NCBI GenBank assembly: GCA_023231475.1
Contig: JALJEE010000318.1
Coordinates: 1 to 42,720 of the forward strand
Reading direction: 5' to 3'
Origin: Seison nebaliae
Taxonomy: Eukaryota; Rotifera; Pararotatoria; Seisonacea; Seisonidae
DNA length: 42,720 nucleotides
Part shown: piece after piece, positions 12,714 through 25,612 of the stretch
Layout: each line of letters begins with the position of its first letter
How positions within the stretch are numbered: the first letter of the stretch is position 1
Position numbers and translations under genes: made by a program
Notes under the pieces: generated by a model
What the model saw: the letters and a program-made list of their open reading frames with translations, nothing else
Told to the model about the DNA's origin: nothing
The model's database searches: none

Positions 12714-13410
12714 CCTGCTGCAATCCTTCACAAGAAAAAATGTGAATATTTCTTATTTTATTTATTTCTTCTGAACAGCCTCGCTTTCAACTTTGGAAAA
12801 CACACGTCAACATCATCGATTCACTATACTTCCTCGATTGTTTATTTTCTTGTTTTACTTTTATTCTCTTACTTTTAAGCACTTGTGATACTATTCCTCA
12901 ACAGTGCACGTTAAATAACTTTCTCAAAAGAATTAATTGAAAAGAATTATTTAAAAAAAACTTATCTAGACTTTTTGGTTGGATTCAAAATTTTCAACTA
13001 AACAAAAATTTCTTATTATCTAATTAAATCTAAATCTATTTTTATCGGAATTGTTTTTATGTGAAAAATACAATGGAAAATAACAGAGAATTCTGACAAT
13101 TGTCAATATATTCTTTAGATTTTTACAGATTTTATTTATTGTACTCTCATAGAATATATGAATGGATCATAAAAAAAAAACAATCACTATCTGTGAAATA
13201 GATGTAAGTTTTGTAAAGAATTATCATCATCAATAAATTTTTCCCATAAATTTCAAGCTTTCATTTATTTAAATTTATACGAATTATTTATCTTCCCGTT
13301 CATTTCCCTGCAATAACCAAATTTTAAAAGACCAAATCAATTGCGGTAAAAACAGATTCTTCATTACTTTCCTGTCGACCATATTCGTTGTTTGAATAAC
13401 ATTGTGGAAG
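12714..13410. promoter_or_regulatory. Divergent intergenic region between TNPO3 and FAF1
   Basis: This 697-nt AT-rich region separates two genes reading away from each other, so it should contain both promoters. I see no TATA box or named motif that I would defend, and no coding exon. Confidence 0.4.
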
Positions 13411-16157
13411 ATGAGTTTGGATGAAGTAGATTTCAGTCCGGAGGAACAAGCTCAATTTCAAGTCATTTCGGTTGCTGTTTTCTTATTTCAATTTTTCTAA
13501 TTTATTCGTCTAATTTTGGATGTGTTAAGTCGAAATATGATATGTCGATCGACACTGTCGCAAAACATTATAAGGATTTAGATTATTGTTTAAAGGTTTC
13601 CATCTTCCATTATATTCTTCTTTCTTAATTTGTTCTGTTTTCATTAATAAAAATATTTTTGTGATTAAATATTTTTTTGATTAAATTCCTCTCAATGATT
13701 TAGATGACGGATGATTTTTGCAAAGCACGTTAAATTTCTCCTATTAGAATTATTGTAATTAATTCTCATTTTGAAGTGAAAACGTCATTGAGAGAGAATT
13801 TGGTTGATGAGACCGGTTACATAACAATTACCGTTCAATGCAACGGAGTGAATGATAAATTAACTGTGTTCCCTTACCAAACAATAAGTTAATAATTTTG
13901 ATGTTTAATTTCGAATTAAATCATAATTATTTGGATAATTACAGGAGAAATCCAAGAACTCATTTATCGTAATTTTAATGTTAAACCAGACGAAGTTGTG
14001 ATTAATGGCTTACCAGCATGTTCGAGAGATAAGGTTAAATGAATGAGAATTATAATTTTCTCAGGATTTTTAAATGGATTATATTCGATTCGTCATTGAA
14101 TCGAATAGTTTTAATCCGAATTTCATTTCTCTTCAACTGCCAACTTAGATAACAGAACGACTTATAGTTCTTATTTTTTTACTTCTTTTTTGTTTTTTTT
14201 TGTTGTTGTAGAAAATAGGAGATCTTGCTGGACATTTTGGAAAAGAATTCGATATTGTTCTAATAGCTCAAAATCGAACTGAAGCAAATAAATTATATTT
14301 CATTATAAAACCATTGAAAGTATTGTCAAATTCATATAATCAAAGATTGTACCGAAAGTATAAAAGAGATATCCGTCAAATAAAAAATCAAGAGAATCGA
14401 AAAAAATTATTTAACACTTTCTTGGGTGAATTGGAAACGACGTTGAGAAAAGAATTCCCTCTTCAATTTACTAAACAGAACGATCCGACATTCGGCGAAC
14501 TGAGAAAGAGAGTTCATCAATTGATCGGCGTTCGAACGAATAATCAACTTTTCCGTAATTTTAACGAAGCGTTTTTAGAGGAAGATAAATTCGAGGTACT
14601 GGCACAAGATCCATTTTTAGAAGTGTTTTATAAACCTCGACGTCAAATAAAGTTGTCTCAATTGCCAACATCTCATTATCGTTTGGAAGTGTTGAACAAC
14701 GAAGAAATATCACATTTGATGAATGATATTCTTGACGAAAATTTTTCTGATGAAGAAACGTCGGTTGAACAATTACCGAGTACGGGAACAATTCAACGAT
14801 TAAGTTTATTCAAACCATATTGTGAAATTAAAGATCAACCGATGGAAACGATTATGACTGATATTAATTCGCGCTTCCATACAATATATGAATCGGATCT
14901 TTTCCTTCATCGAGGATCGTTGAAGAGTGCTGTTGAAGCATCATGTTCACATTTGGTCAAAGACAGACGATTACTCATCATCTATATGAATCATAATGAT
15001 GATATCACTCATGAAATCTTTTGTCGACGATATTTGGGAACTTCAATAATTAGCGAAACTATTCTCAATAATTTCGTTTTTTGGATGTGGGATGTGTCCA
15101 GTGAAGATTATAAAAAACGATTCTTATCAGAGGTCGATGTAGCATTCTCGTCTCATTCGCTTGATAAGAGAAAGTTTACGAATTCAGCTGAAGGAAAACA
15201 ATTGAAATTATGGATAATAGGCAAAATCGAAAAATCTTTTCATATCTTAAGAGAAACAGGCGGTTGCAGTACTTTACAAATTCATTCCTCCAAGTAGTTA
15301 ACAACAATTTATCACTTTTTAGGTGATTGCGAGAGTCCAACGGCGTTGAAAGAACTATTGACGGATACAGTGGAGATCTTCACATCTTCCACAAAATTTG
15401 AAGCGGAAACACAAGAGAAAGAAGAAGAAAGTCGACAATTAGTTAAAGAGCAGAATGATGCTTATAATGTAGCATTGAGAATTGATCAACAACGAAAGAG
15501 GGAACAAGAAGAAAAAAGTTATTTCATTCACAAAAATCTTCTTCTCAATAATTCATTTTAAATTGATAGTTCGAGCTATTGAGAAGAAGAAGAGAGAAAC
15601 TGAAGAATTATCCATGAAAGAGAAAGTATTATATATGAATCAAAGAAGTCGAGCATTTGCTGCCCTTCCTGCACTACCAACATCCACCTCAAATGTTTTC
15701 ATTTTCCATCATTTATTTATTCATAATCATTTTCTTTTACAGACAATTGTACTTCGATTTCAATTTAATGGACAAGACGAAAATCAGGCACGACAAGATA
15801 TGGATATGACAGGTAAAAAATATGCTGACCAATCGAATGGTAAATCAACTGCAGCATTTGTGGAAAGATCATTTTCAAAGACAGATAAAATTTCTGTTAG
15901 GAAATTTCTATTCGATAATACATTTATTAATTTCTTCCAATTTCTTTTCAGAATGTATTAGATTTCTTAATTATTCATGGATTTCTCGTGGAGTTCTATG
16001 ACATGAAATCCAATTATCCGACTCGAGTAGTTAGTTGTCTTTCTCTCACAATTTTTTTTAAAGGAATTATTTTCAGATGAATAACATAAATTTGAATGAC
16101 AAACTTGAAGATTATTATTCAAGGAAAGAGATTGTTCATCTGGTACGAAAGGACTAA
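13411..16157 (+). CDS. FAF1: FAF1-like UBA-UAS-UBX ubiquitin/p97 adaptor
   Basis: Eleven exons: 13411-13470, 13530-13595, 13704-13728, 13777-13887, 13945-14033, 14212-15262, 15323-15517, 15570-15694, 15743-15895, 15952-16026 and 16077-16157. They give 676 residues with consistent phases (human FAF1, 650). Order: UBA-like helices (15-45), two ubiquitin-like folds (about 60-140 and 150-260), a thioredoxin-like UAS domain (about 300-440), a charged coiled coil (about 450-530) and a C-terminal UBX domain. The UAS stretch VKDRRLLIIYMNHNDDITHE matches human ARDRKLLAIYLHHDESVLTN, followed by FVFWMWDV (human FITWAWDL). KEQNDAYNVALRIDQQRKRE matches human KREQDEAYRLSLEADRAKRE. FAF1 brings ubiquitinated proteins to the p97/VCP segregase. 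In the UBX domain the p97-contacting FPR turn reads YPTR, so binding may be altered. Confidence 0.88.
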
Positions 16158-16666
16158 TTCATTTAAATGAAGGAGAATGCGATGATTCGACCTTATTTCC
16201 AAAAATCGACATTTTTGAGAGTCAGTTATCAATTTAATAAGTTCGATCTGGATAGTAATCTGAAATCAATTTATCCGACTCAAACGATTTGATGAATTCC
16301 AAATTATTCCAACATTCATTTTTCATGATTTTAGTATTTTTCTCACGAAACTTTTCATTTTCTTTCATTCATTTTCACATGAAATATTTACCAATCACCT
16401 CCTCTTTCCAATATTACAAAATATTACTAAGCGAAAATCGTTTAGATTTTCAACTTTTCACTTAAATTCTTTAAAAAAATTAAAATTATTTTTCTCTTCA
16501 ATTTTACCATATAATCAAAAAGAATATTCAATTTATGAATAAAATGAATTGGAAAGTGAAATAAAAGATAATGAAGAATGATGAGATTGTAAATGATTAG
16601 ACGTCTATTTAGAAGGAGATTTGTTATCAAAACTTTTAGCTCAACAAGAAATTTTGTTTCGTTTCC
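16158..16666. other. Intergenic gap, FAF1 to coiled-coil gene
   Basis: About 500 nt of AT-rich DNA without a supportable exon. It holds the FAF1 3' end and the upstream region of the next gene on the same strand. Confidence 0.4.
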
Positions 16667-19519
16667 ATGGAGACCGAAAGTCAAAAGATTCTTCCACCTA
16701 ATCAAATCTCTGTGGATGACATCTTATCTTTAATTCACAAGTTTAACCATTTGCACACAAATTCCATTCTTTCAATTATTTGTCGCAGGGAAGAACTTCT
16801 GAATGATCATCGAGATGAAAAGATTTTTGAATTATTCGAGAAGAAAGATAAATTAATCGAACAATTACATGAACAGTTTTCTTTAATCTGGTAACGATGG
16901 AAAAATAAAAAATTATTTCAGGTTGAAATTTGCTGAGGAGAATCAACTGGTAACAATTAAAGAATATGAACTTGAAAAAGACAAAGTTATTTTCGAGTAA
17001 AATACTCCGAAATCTTTGAAATTGATGTTTAAAATCATTTTTGAAAATTGTTAATTATAGCTGAAAAAGGAAATGGTGGAAATGCTCGAAGAAGAAAAAC
17101 AGAAAAGTCGAAAGAAGTATGAGATGATGTGTGAAGATTTACAGTTATTTCTTTCGAATTTTTTCTTAAACTTATGAAAAATTCTTAGGAAAGAGTTCAA
17201 TAAGAAAGATATGGAGGTGAATGAACTTCAGGAACGGGAAAGTCGATTAAAATCGGCTTGTGATCGAGCAATAAACTGTTTCATTTTTAAATTAAATTTC
17301 TTATTTATCTTTTTGTTTCCTTTTTCCCTTTGTTACTTCTTACTTGTCTAATAATTGGTTAATTCGTGTTTGTGAAGTGTCCAATCTAACAATGAACAAA
17401 AATAGAGAATTAGAATTAGTAAATGCAAATATGACATCAGTTCTCCCATTTTTCTTAATTTCGTTATCTAATTTATTCGTAAGAAATATGCGGATATTCG
17501 TTCATCGTTAAACGAATTGAATGACCAGAAAGCGGAATTAGTACGTACAGTTGCCTTATTAGTTAGTTATTCTAATAAATTTTAAATTATTTTTTTCTAT
17601 TTTAAATGTTTAGAATGTGAAATCTGTAAAAGAAAATAAAGAAAAGTCGAATTCGATTACTAAAGTAGAATCGAGTGAGAAATTAAAACTGGCCGATTTT
17701 ACCGATTCATCAATTGAGCCGACAGCAGTAAAACTGCACCAATTTTCGTTTGTAGATGCAGATCCCAGTCATTTGAACTCGTGGAAAAAGAAGAAGAAAT
17801 ATAATTATGTTATCGATGATGTTGGTAGTTTCAATTTTAAATGATGATTAAATGATCTTTTGGAAATAAGGTTAATAAGTTGATGGAAGCATGTCAACAT
17901 TATGGAAGTGATATTCATAATAGTCAAACGGAATCTAGTTTGAAAAAGTCTTCCAGAAAATTTATATTCATGATGAATAAAATCAATCGAAGTATAATGG
18001 GATATTTGAATTATTCAAAAACGAATGTGAATGTTAATGCTCATGATTCTCATCATAAGCGATCATCCTCATTCTCTCCAAATTATGATTATGATTCTTA
18101 CGATTATTATAATAAATCTGGAGAAAGATTTGTAAGGAAAAAATCATCTTCAATGATAAGGAAAACGGGAAAAAATAAAACTTCCACTGCCACATCTTTC
18201 CTACACAACTCTACCACTAGCGCAGTACCAACACAAACCGATATGGTTCCACATAAATCCAGATCGACAGAAACTGATAAAGAAATCTCTCCAATTCTAA
18301 TGACAAATTACTCTCAAACCGATGCATTAAATGATAGTGGTATGAAATTAATAAGTGACGAATTGAAACATTTAAAAACTCATTATCAGAGTTTAACGAA
18401 TGATATCAATAAATTACAACAACGGAATACATCTTTAGAGTTAGCAGCACAATCACATAGTGAGACTGCTTCAGAGAAAGTGAAACAATTAGAAAAATTT
18501 CGATCAAAATTTCTCCATAGTCAAACTCAGTTATTATTTCCATAATAATCATAACTGTTTTCCATTAATTTCATCAATTACAGGAGTGCCAATTTCCAGC
18601 GAGATTTGGAAATCAAAGAGTTATCCATCAAGAATTTAATGGGGAAAATTGAAGAAGTTAAAATGGAATTGAAGGAATCGAAACAACGAGAATGTCAAAC
18701 TAAATCGAAAGAATGTAATGAAGTTTGATTTTTTTATTAAAGATAATTGAATAATTTTTAATTATCAAGTTGAAATATTTGAGAAGAAATATGGAAATAT
18801 TGAATGATAAATTAACGGCATCTGAAGATCGTACTAGTTTACTTAACAAACAATTAATAGAAAAAGTGGAATTTTCTTTAGGAAAAATTATTCTTATTAA
18901 ATTTCAGTCTCGAACAATGACGAATAAAGCGTGTCAAATAGCAAATTTGGAGAAACATTTGGAAGATCATAGGAACAAATATGATGTAGATGTTTGTGCT
19001 TTGGAACATGAATTAGATCATCTTCATCAATCGACTCATTGTCTACAAAGGAAAGTTGAAGAGTTGGAAAGTAAATTGCGTAAAAGTAAAGAAACTAATG
19101 GAAAATATCGACAAATTATTCAAGTTTCTAATTTTAATTTTTAATTTTTTTTAACATCTCCTAGCAAATTGTTGATTGTGTAACGAGTGAATTGAGAAGA
19201 ATTTCTAAACAATCAGTATGTATCCAAAAGAAAGAAGCTTTAAAGCAAATCGATAATCCGGAAGAAATGGCGAAAATGCTAAATATTTCCTTAGATAATC
19301 TTGCAGATATTTTAAGAAGAGATCAGAAGAATAAACAAAAATGTTCTCATAATTCAGGTATAAGAAATATTGATGTTTTGACGATAAATCAAGAATCAGT
19401 TTAATATTGAATTTTTTTGAATTTTCTTCCCTAATTTTTATAATACTTTTTTCTAGCCAGAGGCTGATGATATTATTAAATCGATAAAGAATATGTTCGG
19501 ACGATGTGACAGTTGTTAA
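16667..19519 (+). CDS. Coiled-coil protein with several TQT/SQT motifs; possibly centrosomal or ciliary
   Basis: Thirteen exons: 16667-16890, 16922-16985, 17061-17143, 17189-17277, 17378-17439, 17484-17540, 17614-17820, 17871-18529, 18584-18722, 18770-18865, 18908-19123, 19165-19398 and 19457-19519. They join in consistent phase to give 730 residues. The N-terminal quarter (about 45-190) and C-terminal third (about 430-670) are rich in charged heptad-like helices. The middle, in the long eighth exon, is polar, Ser/Lys-rich and probably disordered. It contains VPTQTDM, NYSQTDA, HNSQTES and HSQTQ, resembling the TQT core bound by dynein light chain LC8. The C-terminus ends in CDSC. I do not recognise an orthologue; the architecture suits centrosome, basal-body or axoneme proteins (inference). 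The first intron would be only 31 nt, but without it the frame stops at once. Confidence 0.65.
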
Positions 19520-19656
19520 ATTGGCCATGTTCAATTATGCTTGTATATATTAAAATTATTGTTCCTATCAGTTTATCTTATCATATCTGTTTGATGGCAA
19601 TAAAAGACTTTCATAAAATTTTTATAAAAAAAATTAATAAAATTTATGGGAAATAT

Positions 19657-22600
19657 TCAACGAATACTTACATTCATGTCATATTCATCGTCATCATCAT
19701 TCACAAATCGATCGTCATCATTATCATCATCAAACTCATCATAATTGTTATTATAATAATTTGAAGATTTTTGAGAAAAATAATCATTATTATTTTCATT
19801 CTTCCTTTTCTGATTTGATGAATGATGATGATTCTCATAATTTTTGACATTATAATCATCGTTAAAATAATCATCATCTGATTCATCCATAATATTATCT
19901 CGTTCCATAGTATTATTCGAATTATATTCAAACTTCAATTTCGTTCTTTTCTTTTTATTTCTATCCTCAAATGATTGTGAAGAGTTGGAGACAATATCAC
20001 TTGGTAATCTCAAATCATTATCGTCCCAATCATCAGAGGTATGTTGAAAGGAGTTATCATAATTATTTACACGGAAATTTCTCCGACCATGATGTCCATA
20101 AGTTGTTTCATTAATCGAATTCTTCATTGATTGTCCATCTTCTTCAGCTACATCACTTAATGGTTTTGGTGGTATTTTACTTTTAGATTTTTGGCGACTA
20201 GATAATTTTGATATTTTCCCTCCATTTCTTGTGGAAGACGACGGTGAGGCAGGTGGACGGCGACCATTCTTTGTATTCCATTTGGGTGAATTTAAAAGAG
20301 AATCATAATCAAATTTCTCATTCGTTAATAACTTCCACCATGTTATCGCGTTCTTTGCTAATTCAATTCTGACATTTTTATGGAAAATCTTCGAACTTCT
20401 TTTATTATTCGAGAAGTAGGACGATATGATGCAATTGTGTTCCAATTGTAAATTTTTATCAACAAAACAATTTTTCAATTGCTTATTTATCTCTTTAATT
20501 TGATCGAGTTCATTAGCACGTTCTTCATATTCGGCCACCCAGATATTCGTTATGTTTTCAGACATTCTGAAAAAAATATTTAATAAAATCGAAGTGAAAT
20601 TTTGTAGAAATGACAGAAAATATATTAACTGATCAAAAATTAGTTGGCGGTTTAAAGATATTGATGAGAATGATTGTAAAATATCTTCTGAAAAGTTTTT
20701 AATGGAATATCTCACTGGTTTGTCCCTATTCCACAATTGTTTTCTGACATAATTGTGTAATTCATAAATTGATTCATCCATCAACTCATCATCGAGAGAA
20801 CAACGCAATAATTCTCTTTTATTACTTTCCACTGACCGGTTGTAATATGTCTAAATGAAATAGAGAAGAATTTTTGGATTAAATGAAAAATCGACGAACT
20901 ATCAACAATTCTTTGACTTTCTTTAGAATATTGTCATTAATTTTTGATTCAATTTGATTATTTAACATTCTACCATTATTTCTATTACTCGTAACATTTC
21001 GTTTTTGCACTTTAAAAAAATATTGGAAAATATCAGAATGAATTACACACCCATCACTTAACATCAAGTAATGAGATAAATTCTGATAATAATCGTCATT
21101 TAATGATTCATCTATTCTTTTCATTAAAATTTCACAATTGACACTCTGACGATCCTTCTAGAAGAACGAACAATTTGATTCTCAATTTTTTTTTGTTGTT
21201 TAATTTAAAATCAACTTTTTTTTTAAATTGATCAAATTCACTTTTCAAAGAGTTTCGATATTTTATCGATCTAATATATTTCAATTGATTATCGATCACT
21301 CCCAACAAGACGGAAGTATGTTGGTTCGTGGAAAAATTATCATTCATATCGAATGGAAATAAATTCTTATCAAAACTAACGAAATTAATTTTGAATTAAA
21401 TTTTCTAAATTTAACAACTTTGCTAACATTTTTAATGCGTTTATTTCTGATTTTTTCATCTCTGTACTCTTTCCCAACTCAAGAACGATATCTGATACTA
21501 TTTCATGATATTCGATACTATCATCATTCCGATTTCTTTTAAAATGTGATGGATTGGACTTCATTTGATTTGAGAATTGATCGATGATTCTTAGAATATC
21601 AACTTCAAAACTTTTCAACCGTTTTTGTTCATACAAAATGCACTCACTTAAAATTTTCTTTGCATAATCCTCTGTTTTGCCATTCGATACGATAACTGAG
21701 AAATATGATTATTTTAAATAGATAATTCTATTTTTATGAAACTTTTATTCAGATCAATAATATTTGCGAATGGATATGTTAAGGTATTTCCCTTAACATT
21801 TGCATACGAATCACAAATGGTTTTGAGGTTGTGAAGAAATTCTTTTTCCAAATTTCCTTCAGCTTCATCCAACCTTCTCGTATTCAGTTGCACACAAACA
21901 CTTTCTAATTTCATTAGAATATTTTCAATCTGAAGAAACATCATAAGAGAATTTAAAAAATTGGACACTAACCGATTTTAAAACAATTTTAAACCGTTCC
22001 TCTTTGAATTTCAATAAGTCCATTTGAAACTTAATATAAAATTTCATAATTAAATGTTGTTTCTGTTTTGAGATGTTTTTATATATTTCTTTCGTTCTCA
22101 TTTTTTCACTATTTCTCATTCGTTCTAACCATTTCTCATATGCATTAATTTGTTTTAAGAAATTCCACTTTCCTAATAATTTCATCATAATTTTCTGGTG
22201 GATAATTAAAGAAATTATTTGAATGTTTAAAATAATATTAAAATGAAACTCTTAATAAAATGATTTGATTCTCATCAAGATTGCATATTGATGAACGATA
22301 TTTCTTTTTTGATTTGAGACTCTTATTCATGACTTCCTTATCCATAAAAGATTGGTCGAAAACAATTTTCTCCAAATCATCATGACTTTTCTCTACGTAC
22401 TTCGAATTGTCCATTGTCAATAAAATCAATTTTTGAAAGATGAAATTTTTGTCATTCAAATATTCTTCTTCAATATCCGGAAATTTATTAATTACATGTT
22501 TTTCTTCTTGGTTTGCAGATAAATAAATCGATCGATTCCCTATCGAATTCGTTTTTCGTCCAAATAATTCTCTTTCGATTAATTCGTCCAAAAGAATTGC

Positions 22601-24773
22601 CAAGGCGATTTCCCAATCACTAAACCGTAGTTTAGTTAAAATATATTTAGAATAAAAAAAGGAAGTGAAATAAACTTGTTCAATTTGTCTGTGAAAAGAA
22701 AATGGATTAATGAAAAATATTGAGGTAATAATAATTTGAGATTATTATCCAAATATTGTTCTCTTCTCTTATAATAATAGTTAAATAGGAAATAAAATAT
22801 AGATATCGATTGATTTGTCTTTTGAAGATTCATCGGCTTTTTCTTATTCTGAATTTGACCATCATACAATTCATGAATCGTTAACTGATTAATATCCGAT
22901 GACTCGAAATACTTTTTATACAAAAGATTTGCTATGGAATTATTTTTTTGCAGTTTTATCAAATTGTGTGAAGAACTCAATTTCTTTAAGAAATTATGTT
23001 CCATTTGACGAAGTTGACTAATCGACACAAGATTCGTCGATTTGCCTGCTTTTAAAAATTTCCCATTTTTCTTCATTTGAAATTTATGTACCATACAAGT
23101 GATGAATAAGGATAATAGGAAACAGAAAACTGCTGACGAAAGAAAAACAGCCATATCATAGCCCGTGTATTGCTGTTTGATAAATTGAAGATTTTTAAAA
23201 TGGAATTTCCAGAATTAACTAACTGTTGTTTGTGCACCGCGTGTGGTTCGAAGGAAACATGATTCAGATCGTCTTGAAAGTTTTAAGGGTCGCCGATCTT
23301 TTAACATCTAAAAATATATAAATTAATTATTGTTGAAATGAAAATAATATAAACCACCGGTGTCAAATAAAAAGTTGCAGTTGATGAAATTGTAAAAGTT
23401 TTCTCAACTAAATCTTCGGTTAAATTCTTTTCGTTCTTTATATATTCTGCTTCGGCTGTTAACATTAGATAATGACCGACTGAATGAAATCAATGAGTTT
23501 ATAATGAAATAATTAGAATATAAGTTTATTAATCGAAAAGGTTAACCTATTAATTTATCTAAATTACATTGTAGATGAGAAGTATTTGAAGAGAATGATG
23601 ATTGACATTTGACATTATTAAACTTATCGAAATTTATACTTCGACGTTTACGAGAAACTGATTCTTTATATTCTCGAACTACGATAGGTGCAAGAAGATC
23701 CTCATTGATTTGATTTGCATGATTTGATTGAATTTTATGAACAGTGGCATCAAATCGATTATATTGGAACTGTTTATCAATCGACTTTAATTCTATCTGA
23801 TAAATATCAGCTAATGATGATTGATGATTGGTCAATTGAATACTGATTATTACAAGGTTATTATACGAATATTTATCTATGCTGTCGTCTTTTAGAACCT
23901 TTAGAAAATTAATAAAATTGTGAATTAAAATATTGTAAAAATGGACAACTTTTATGGATTTTTTCAAACTGATTAAAGGTAGAATTAATGTCAAAAAATG
24001 ATTAGAAAGAATCTGTTCTCCCGAACTGTACAGGAATGGTCCCACATTAATTTTATGAGAATAATCAATGTCAACAATATGTAATTTCCGTTGATGGAAA
24101 TTATCGATTAATAATTTTGTTGTGAAGATAAACTGCAACTAATATCAATGGAAAAAAAAGATAATAAAATTAATTTTGAATTGAATTTAACAAATTATAA
24201 CTTTACAATGGACTAAAATGTAATTCGTCGTTTTATTTCTGTTAAATATTTCTATATTATTTATATTCCAATTCAATTGCCAACTGCTTCCATTCTCTGA
24301 TTTCAAGATAAAAATGAACAGCTAAATTTAGTTGAAGAAAGAAAAACTTTTATCTAATTGGAAGTCATTCGTTCTTAAACTTATTTCATTTCCTTCTTTT
24401 TCATAATTACCAACAAAATTTATTGTTATTTCTCGTAATTCTACGTCGAATAACTTATCGGACTGGAGAACTATAAAAGTTTAGTTAGAAGAATAAAAGT
24501 AAAAAAAAAGAAACGAGCAAAATATTTTCCTTCTAAGATACCGATCGGCACGTAAAATTGAAAATGGATATTAATACAATTGTCAGGTACAATAATATTT
24601 GATTTATCATTGAAATTGTGACGAATTCGAACATCGTGTTCATTCTCACAGCCAAGTGTTAGGTAGTCACCAGATGGACGGTATTGTATTGATGTAATAT
24701 ATTGAAGTGTGTTGATGATATGAATGAAATTGATAAGAACGATGAACAATAAAAGGTTTTTCATAATTATCAA
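19657..24773 (-). CDS. Single-pass membrane protein with long cytoplasmic coiled coil, possibly limbin/EVC2-like
   Basis: Fifteen exons: 24773-24542, 24470-24348, 24296-24202, 24138-23547, 23479-23355, 23307-23224, 23172-22676, 22619-22250, 22194-21973, 21929-21743, 21695-21419, 21375-21216, 21157-20900, 20850-20630 and 20566-19657. Phases agree and give about 1,450 residues: signal peptide (MKNLLLFIVLINFI), a beta-rich ectodomain of about 395 residues, one membrane helix (423-447; FCFLLSLFITCMV), then about 1,000 cytoplasmic residues with long Lys/Glu-rich helices and a disordered Asp/Asn-rich end. This is the layout of limbin/EVC2 (about 1,300 residues), which sits at the ciliary base and relays Hedgehog signals with EVC. 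Weak local support: a Gly-containing segment before a helix with a shared FLLSL core, and a late WW pair (AITWWKLL; human HQSWWQAL). Family assignment is tentative; the gene is not. A gtaagt near the 3' end could add a tiny last exon. Confidence 0.6.
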
Positions 24774-25612
24774 AGGGAATAAAATTGTTCCTCGTCGATA
24801 AATGAGAGAGAAATCAGATCAGTATCATTATCGAATCGATGGAACATTTAGAAGAATCTGAACGAATTAACTGGTTATATAATAAAAATTATAATTAACC
24901 CAATTCTCATACGAGAAATGGTTGGCTAAAACGAGAATGTATATCATGAGACGTAATAAGGAATTATGTCATTTAATTCTGAGGAGAAAAAAAAAGGAAA
25001 AGAACATTATGTTACATTTCCAATAATTTATTTACAAATTTTACTGCGGTTGAATGTGTGGAATAATTCGGAGACATACGGAAGTATACTATAGTTTGCT
25101 TATGAAGGGCAATAATAATCACACAATGTTCATATGTTCAGTATAAGTAATAGATGCAATATGCAGAAATACCGTCACTATTCTCAGCGATTCATTATTT
25201 ACTTTCTCTTAGATGTGGCAAACAAGAATTAGTAAATTTTTTAGGAATCTCTATTACTACTAGAAGAAAATGGAAGTTAATGCAAAATTTTCCCCGGTAT
25301 AATAATCACCTTCTTCTCATTTCATTTAATACCATTTATGACACTACATTTCGGAAAAGTTTGAGGACTCATAGTCGAAGTGCTATAGATCTATCAAATT
25401 AATAACATTTCCAACAAACTTTTACTACTTTTTGATAATGTAGAACAAACAGCATTATTAAAATATGATTCAATATTAGTTCACTCACATACGATTTTAT
25501 CGACTTTAATAAAAAAAAATAATCATAAGTACAACCATCCAAACTGACAACCTGTAGGGAAGTTACTTTGAAGAAGAAGAAAAAATACGACGACGAAAGT
25601 GGAGTCTACAAA
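24774..25612. other. Intergenic region
   Basis: AT-rich, including the upstream region of the limbin-like gene (-). An 82-codon frame at 25154-25402 (+) has no homology or splice partner I can see. No repeats or RNA genes were recognised. Confidence 0.4.

Noticed and set aside
23240-23270. GGTTCGAAGG resembling a tRNA B box.
   Set aside because: It lies within a coding exon of the limbin-like gene, and no cloverleaf or A box fits around it.
25154-25402. 82-codon plus frame in the intergenic region.
   Set aside because: No splice partner, family match or coding-like composition.
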